16,936 nt of DNA from assembly GCA_041180805.1 (NCBI GenBank), contig JBEGQX010000279.1, forward strand, positions 1 to 16,936, in the 5' to 3' direction. The translations under genes and the position numbers were made by a program. This document shows positions 14,194 through 16,936 of the stretch, piece by piece. Numbering within the stretch: position 1 is the first letter of the stretch; each line of letters begins with the position of its first letter. The notes beneath the pieces were generated by a model, which did no database searches, was not told the DNA's origin, and saw only the letters and a list, made by a program, of their open reading frames with translations. The DNA is from JBEGQX01 sp041180805 (lineage in GTDB: Bacteria; Planctomycetota; Planctomycetia; Gemmatales; Gemmataceae).

Positions 14194-16936
14194 GTGAGGT
14201 TCAGGTTTCTAAAAGTTATTGCGATTGTTTTAGCCACTTTATTTCTGGTTCAAACTCTGGTTTGGGCCCAGCAGGTGCTCCAAATTGGTTTTGAAGGCCG
14301 GGATCTCATTTTTCAACCAGGAAAATCAGATGCCAACCTAAGTGGCATAAAGCATGAACTAACCACGGAAACCGCACATACCGGCCAGAAATCTGAATGG
14401 ATTCAATTCATTGCTGGTAACGGCCAGTTTGCTCATTACCAGTTTACCCCTGGACAAGCCCCGGTTACCGATGAACTCAATATCAGTCTTTGGATCAAGG
14501 CGAACAGACCAGGAATGCAGCTTTACTGTCGCGTGGTGCTTCCCAAGGAACGAGACCCCAAAAACCTGGACCAACCCCTAACTCTAATGGTGAAGGGGGA
14601 CATTTACCAACTTACAGGCCGCTGGCAACAATTATCTCTCCGTCAGCCAACCAAGCGACTAAGGGAACAACTCAACCTTTACAGGGCAGAAACCGGCAAA
14701 GATGCCGTGATTGCGGATGCCTATGTAGATCGAATTGTGATGAACCTATATGGCGGCCCCGGTCAAACAGATGTCTGGCTGGACGACATGGAAATAGGCC
14801 CTGTACTGGAACAAAAGGCCTCCACATCCCCAAGAACCCCTGAAGAACTTCCCGGCAAAACACTTAGCAGGCGAAATTCCGAGGTTCAGCTAAAGAACAC
14901 TCAATTGCTGGTTAGTGGGCAGAAATTTTTCCTCCGGGGAGTTCGCCATACCGGAACACCACTCAAAGTTTTAAGGGATGCTGGATTTAATACGGTCTGG
15001 CTGGATGAAAATGTCGCCAATGCCACACTGGATGAGGCTGTAAATCAGGGTTTCTGGATTGTCCCCATGATGCAACTGCCACAAACAGATGACCAAGGCA
15101 ATATCCCCACCCAACTAACCAGCCAGCAAGTCATAGGAAAAAGAGTCTCCCGATTCCTCGACCAGGAAGCGGTTCTCTGCTGGGATATAGGCAGCGGATT
15201 ATCCTTTGAAAAATCCTCTTTAGTTTCTCGGTCCGCCCAGTCCTTGCGGTCCGCAGACCCTCTTCGCCCTCTTGCGGCGGATGTTTGGGATGGTTTTCAA
15301 AGATACTCCCGCAGTGTGGATCAGATTATGCTGGGTGCCCACCGCTGGCCTCTTTTCACCACCATGGAACTTTCCTCTTACCGCGACTGGATCAACCAGA
15401 AACGCAGGCTTGCCCAGCCAGGCACCTATACTTGGACTTGGGTGCAAACCCATCTACCGGAATGGTACATGCAAAATCTGGGTATTCAGGAAGGACAGGC
15501 ATCGATTCCAGAACCGGTTGGCCCGCACCCGGAACAAATTCGCCTGATGACTTATGCCGCCATCGGCGCAGGTTGCAAGGGTATCGGCTACTGGTCGGAT
15601 CGATTTCTGGCAGACAGCCACTCTGGCAGGGACAGGCTGCTTGCTTTGGCGTTGCTGAACCAGGAACTTCAACTTCTGGAACCCATTCTTGTGGAAGCCG
15701 AAGAACCCAACTGGATAGACACTTCCATACCAGAAGTAAAAGCCGCTGTTCTTCGAAGCGAAAAAGGTTTGCTGATCCTTCCAATCTGGATGGGTAAAGG
15801 CGTTCAATATGTGCCCCCGCAGGGTAGCTCCACCGAGTTGACCATGATCATCCCGCAAGCTCCAACCGGTTGTCAGGCCTGGGAAATCAGCCCTGGACAA
15901 ATCAAATCCCTCCCATGGAAACGCGTGGTGGGTGGAATCCAAATCAGCGTAAAGGAATTCAGCCTGGCGACTCCCATCGTACTCACAAGCGATCTTTCCC
16001 CAAATGGGATCGTGGTCAAATGGCAGGATAGCCAGAGAAAAATGGCCAAGTTGTCGGCTCAGTGGTCCCATGACCTTGCGGAGGAAGAATTCAGCAAGGT
16101 GATTGCCATCCACTCCAAACTTGAAGCCTCTGGAAGGCATCTGGCGGATTCACAAGCATTACTTAAAAAGTCGCGCGATTACATCGATCAAAGCCTGGCG
16201 CACCGCAGAAATGGTGAATACGCGGAGGCTTATTTGGATGGCCAGAGAGCAATGAGGCCGCTTCGTATCCTAATGCGTACCGCGTGGGAATCCGCACTTC
16301 GCGATCTGGATAACCCGGTGGCAACACCCTACAGCGTCAGTTACTTTTCCCTGCCAAGGCATTACGCATTCTGGGATCAGATCAAACATGCAAAGCTAAA
16401 GGAAAATGTTCTGCCTGACGGTGATTTTGAACTGCCTCAGGGCAAGGTTCCACAGGGTTGGATGGTCCAGGAAGTTCCATCGCTCGATGATGTCACCCAG
16501 GTGGCAAAGCGAGTTACCGATTCCGCACACAGTGGCAAGCAGGCTTTGATGCTGCAAATAATGCCCAAGAATATCGCCTTGGCACCTGTGGCTCTGGAAA
16601 GGTCTTTCCTGGCCATCCATAGCCCTTCGATACGTTTGGAACCAGGAACCTTGGTCAGGGTTTCTGGCTGGGTGAAAATTCCTGGCACTATCAAGGGATC
16701 AGCGGATGGCGCCCTGATGTTCGATTCTGCAGGAGGTGAACCCCTTGCTGTCAGGCTGACAAACGCCACCGAATGGAAGCATTTTAGCTTTTATCGCAAG
16801 GTGGGGCCTTCGGGAAGCATCCATGTCACGCTGGCACTTACGGGTATGGGAACTGTCTATTTTGATGATTGGAAAATCGAACCCATGGATCAAGGCGGAA
16901 CTCGACAGGTGCAGTCTCCCGCACCCATCAATGTGG
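14194..16936 (+). CDS. Large secreted multidomain protein, glycoside-hydrolase-like middle (3' end beyond window)
   Basis: The frame stays open for 914 codons to the window edge, so the C-terminus is missing. GTG at 14194 has AAGGAG 7 bases upstream and is the first start after the in-frame TAA at 14155. Residues 1-25 are a Sec signal peptide (MRFRFLKVIAIVLATLFLV core, cleavage after VWA). Residues about 28-205 look like a beta-sandwich, carbohydrate-binding-like domain ending VWLDDMEIGPV. Residues about 230-520 suggest a TIM-barrel glycosidase fold (FFLRGVRHTGTPLKVLRDAG; WDIGSGL at 330; PLFTTMEL near 386; TYTWTWVQTH; GCKGIGYWSDRF near 460). A helical region (630-705) follows, then a second beta-sandwich-like domain (about 730-898, DGDFELPQG to YFDDWKIEP). 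The usual W-x-x-G-N-E acid/base glutamate is not found at WDIGSG, so activity is uncertain. I cannot name a known family. Confidence 0.85.
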   Translation, partial: MRFRFLKVIAIVLATLFLVQTLVWAQQVLQIGFEGRDLIFQPGKSDANLSGIKHELTTETAHTGQKSEWIQFIAGNGQFAHYQFTPGQAPVTDELNISLWIKANRPGMQLYCRVVLPKERDPKNLDQPLTLMVKGDIYQLTGRWQQLSLRQPTKRLREQLNLYRAETGKDAVIADAYVDRIVMNLYGGPGQTDVWLDDMEIGPVLEQKASTSPRTPEELPGKTLSRRNSEVQLKNTQLLVSGQKFFLRGVRHTGTPLKVLRDAGFNTVWLDENVANATLDEAVNQGFWIVPMMQLPQTDDQGNIPTQLTSQQVIGKRVSRFLDQEAVLCWDIGSGLSFEKSSLVSRSAQSLRSADPLRPLAADVWDGFQRYSRSVDQIMLGAHRWPLFTTMELSSYRDWINQKRRLAQPGTYTWTWVQTHLPEWYMQNLGIQEGQASIPEPVGPHPEQIRLMTYAAIGAGCKGIGYWSDRFLADSHSGRDRLLALALLNQELQLLEPILVEAEEPNWIDTSIPEVKAAVLRSEKGLLILPIWMGKGVQYVPPQGSSTELTMIIPQAPTGCQAWEISPGQIKSLPWKRVVGGIQISVKEFSLATPIVLTSDLSPNGIVVKWQDSQRKMAKLSAQWSHDLAEEEFSKVIAIHSKLEASGRHLADSQALLKKSRDYIDQSLAHRRNGEYAEAYLDGQRAMRPLRILMRTAWESALRDLDNPVATPYSVSYFSLPRHYAFWDQIKHAKLKENVLPDGDFELPQGKVPQGWMVQEVPSLDDVTQVAKRVTDSAHSGKQALMLQIMPKNIALAPVALERSFLAIHSPSIRLEPGTLVRVSGWVKIPGTIKGSADGALMFDSAGGEPLAVRLTNATEWKHFSFYRKVGPSGSIHVTLALTGMGTVYFDDWKIEPMDQGGTRQVQSPAPINV

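Noticed and set aside
15454..16140. Minus-strand open frame of 228 codons, and plus-strand frames near 15285-15797
   Set aside because: All overlap the long secreted-protein frame, which has a signal peptide, a strong ribosome site and stays open across the whole region.

Overview
The window looks like chromosomal DNA from a planctomycete (Planctomycetota, perhaps Gemmataceae-like). This is an inference from gene content, not from a marker gene. The pointers are a membrane protein with an N-terminal four-cysteine zinc ribbon and a Pro/Lys-rich linker, several tiny lipoproteins with a GCGGEAPKETKK-type start, a TPR protein ending in two RNA polymerase alpha-CTD modules, a single-chain SecDF, and a very large secreted protein of a type common in that phylum. 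Base composition is close to balanced. No tRNA, rRNA, insertion sequence, CRISPR array or phage gene was recognised.

Left part (1-6.7 kb). A PvuII-like N4-cytosine DNA methyltransferase (+) meets, tail to tail, an unrecognised protein with a winged-helix look (-). The terminator of the latter lies inside the 3' end of the methyltransferase gene. Next comes truD (-), divergent from an aldehyde dehydrogenase gene (+). That gene converges on a two-gene minus-strand unit: a THUMP-domain RNA methyltransferase followed by the zinc-ribbon membrane protein.

Middle (6.9-13.1 kb). A plus-strand run of four genes probably forms one operon: TPR/double alpha-CTD protein, tgt, yajC, secDF. The tgt-yajC-secD-secF order is the classical bacterial one. 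Here SecD and SecF are fused, and the alpha-CTD gene sits at the front. The run closes with a strong bidirectional terminator at 13096-13125.

Right part (13.15-16.94 kb). Three minus-strand genes encode tiny lipoproteins (52, 49 and 77 residues). Two of them share an identical stretch after the lipid-anchor cysteine and are clearly related, and three hairpin terminators punctuate the cluster. After a divergent intergenic region of about 295 bp with possible promoter and leader structure, a long plus-strand gene begins at a GTG with a strong ribosome binding site. It stays open to the window edge for 914 codons. It encodes a secreted multidomain protein with beta-sandwich-like ends and a glycoside-hydrolase-like middle.

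The window carries three RNA-modification enzymes (TruD, a THUMP methyltransferase, Tgt) in separate transcription units. Its less ordinary content is the alpha-CTD fusion protein, the methyltransferase with its unknown convergent partner, the small lipoprotein family and the large secreted protein.
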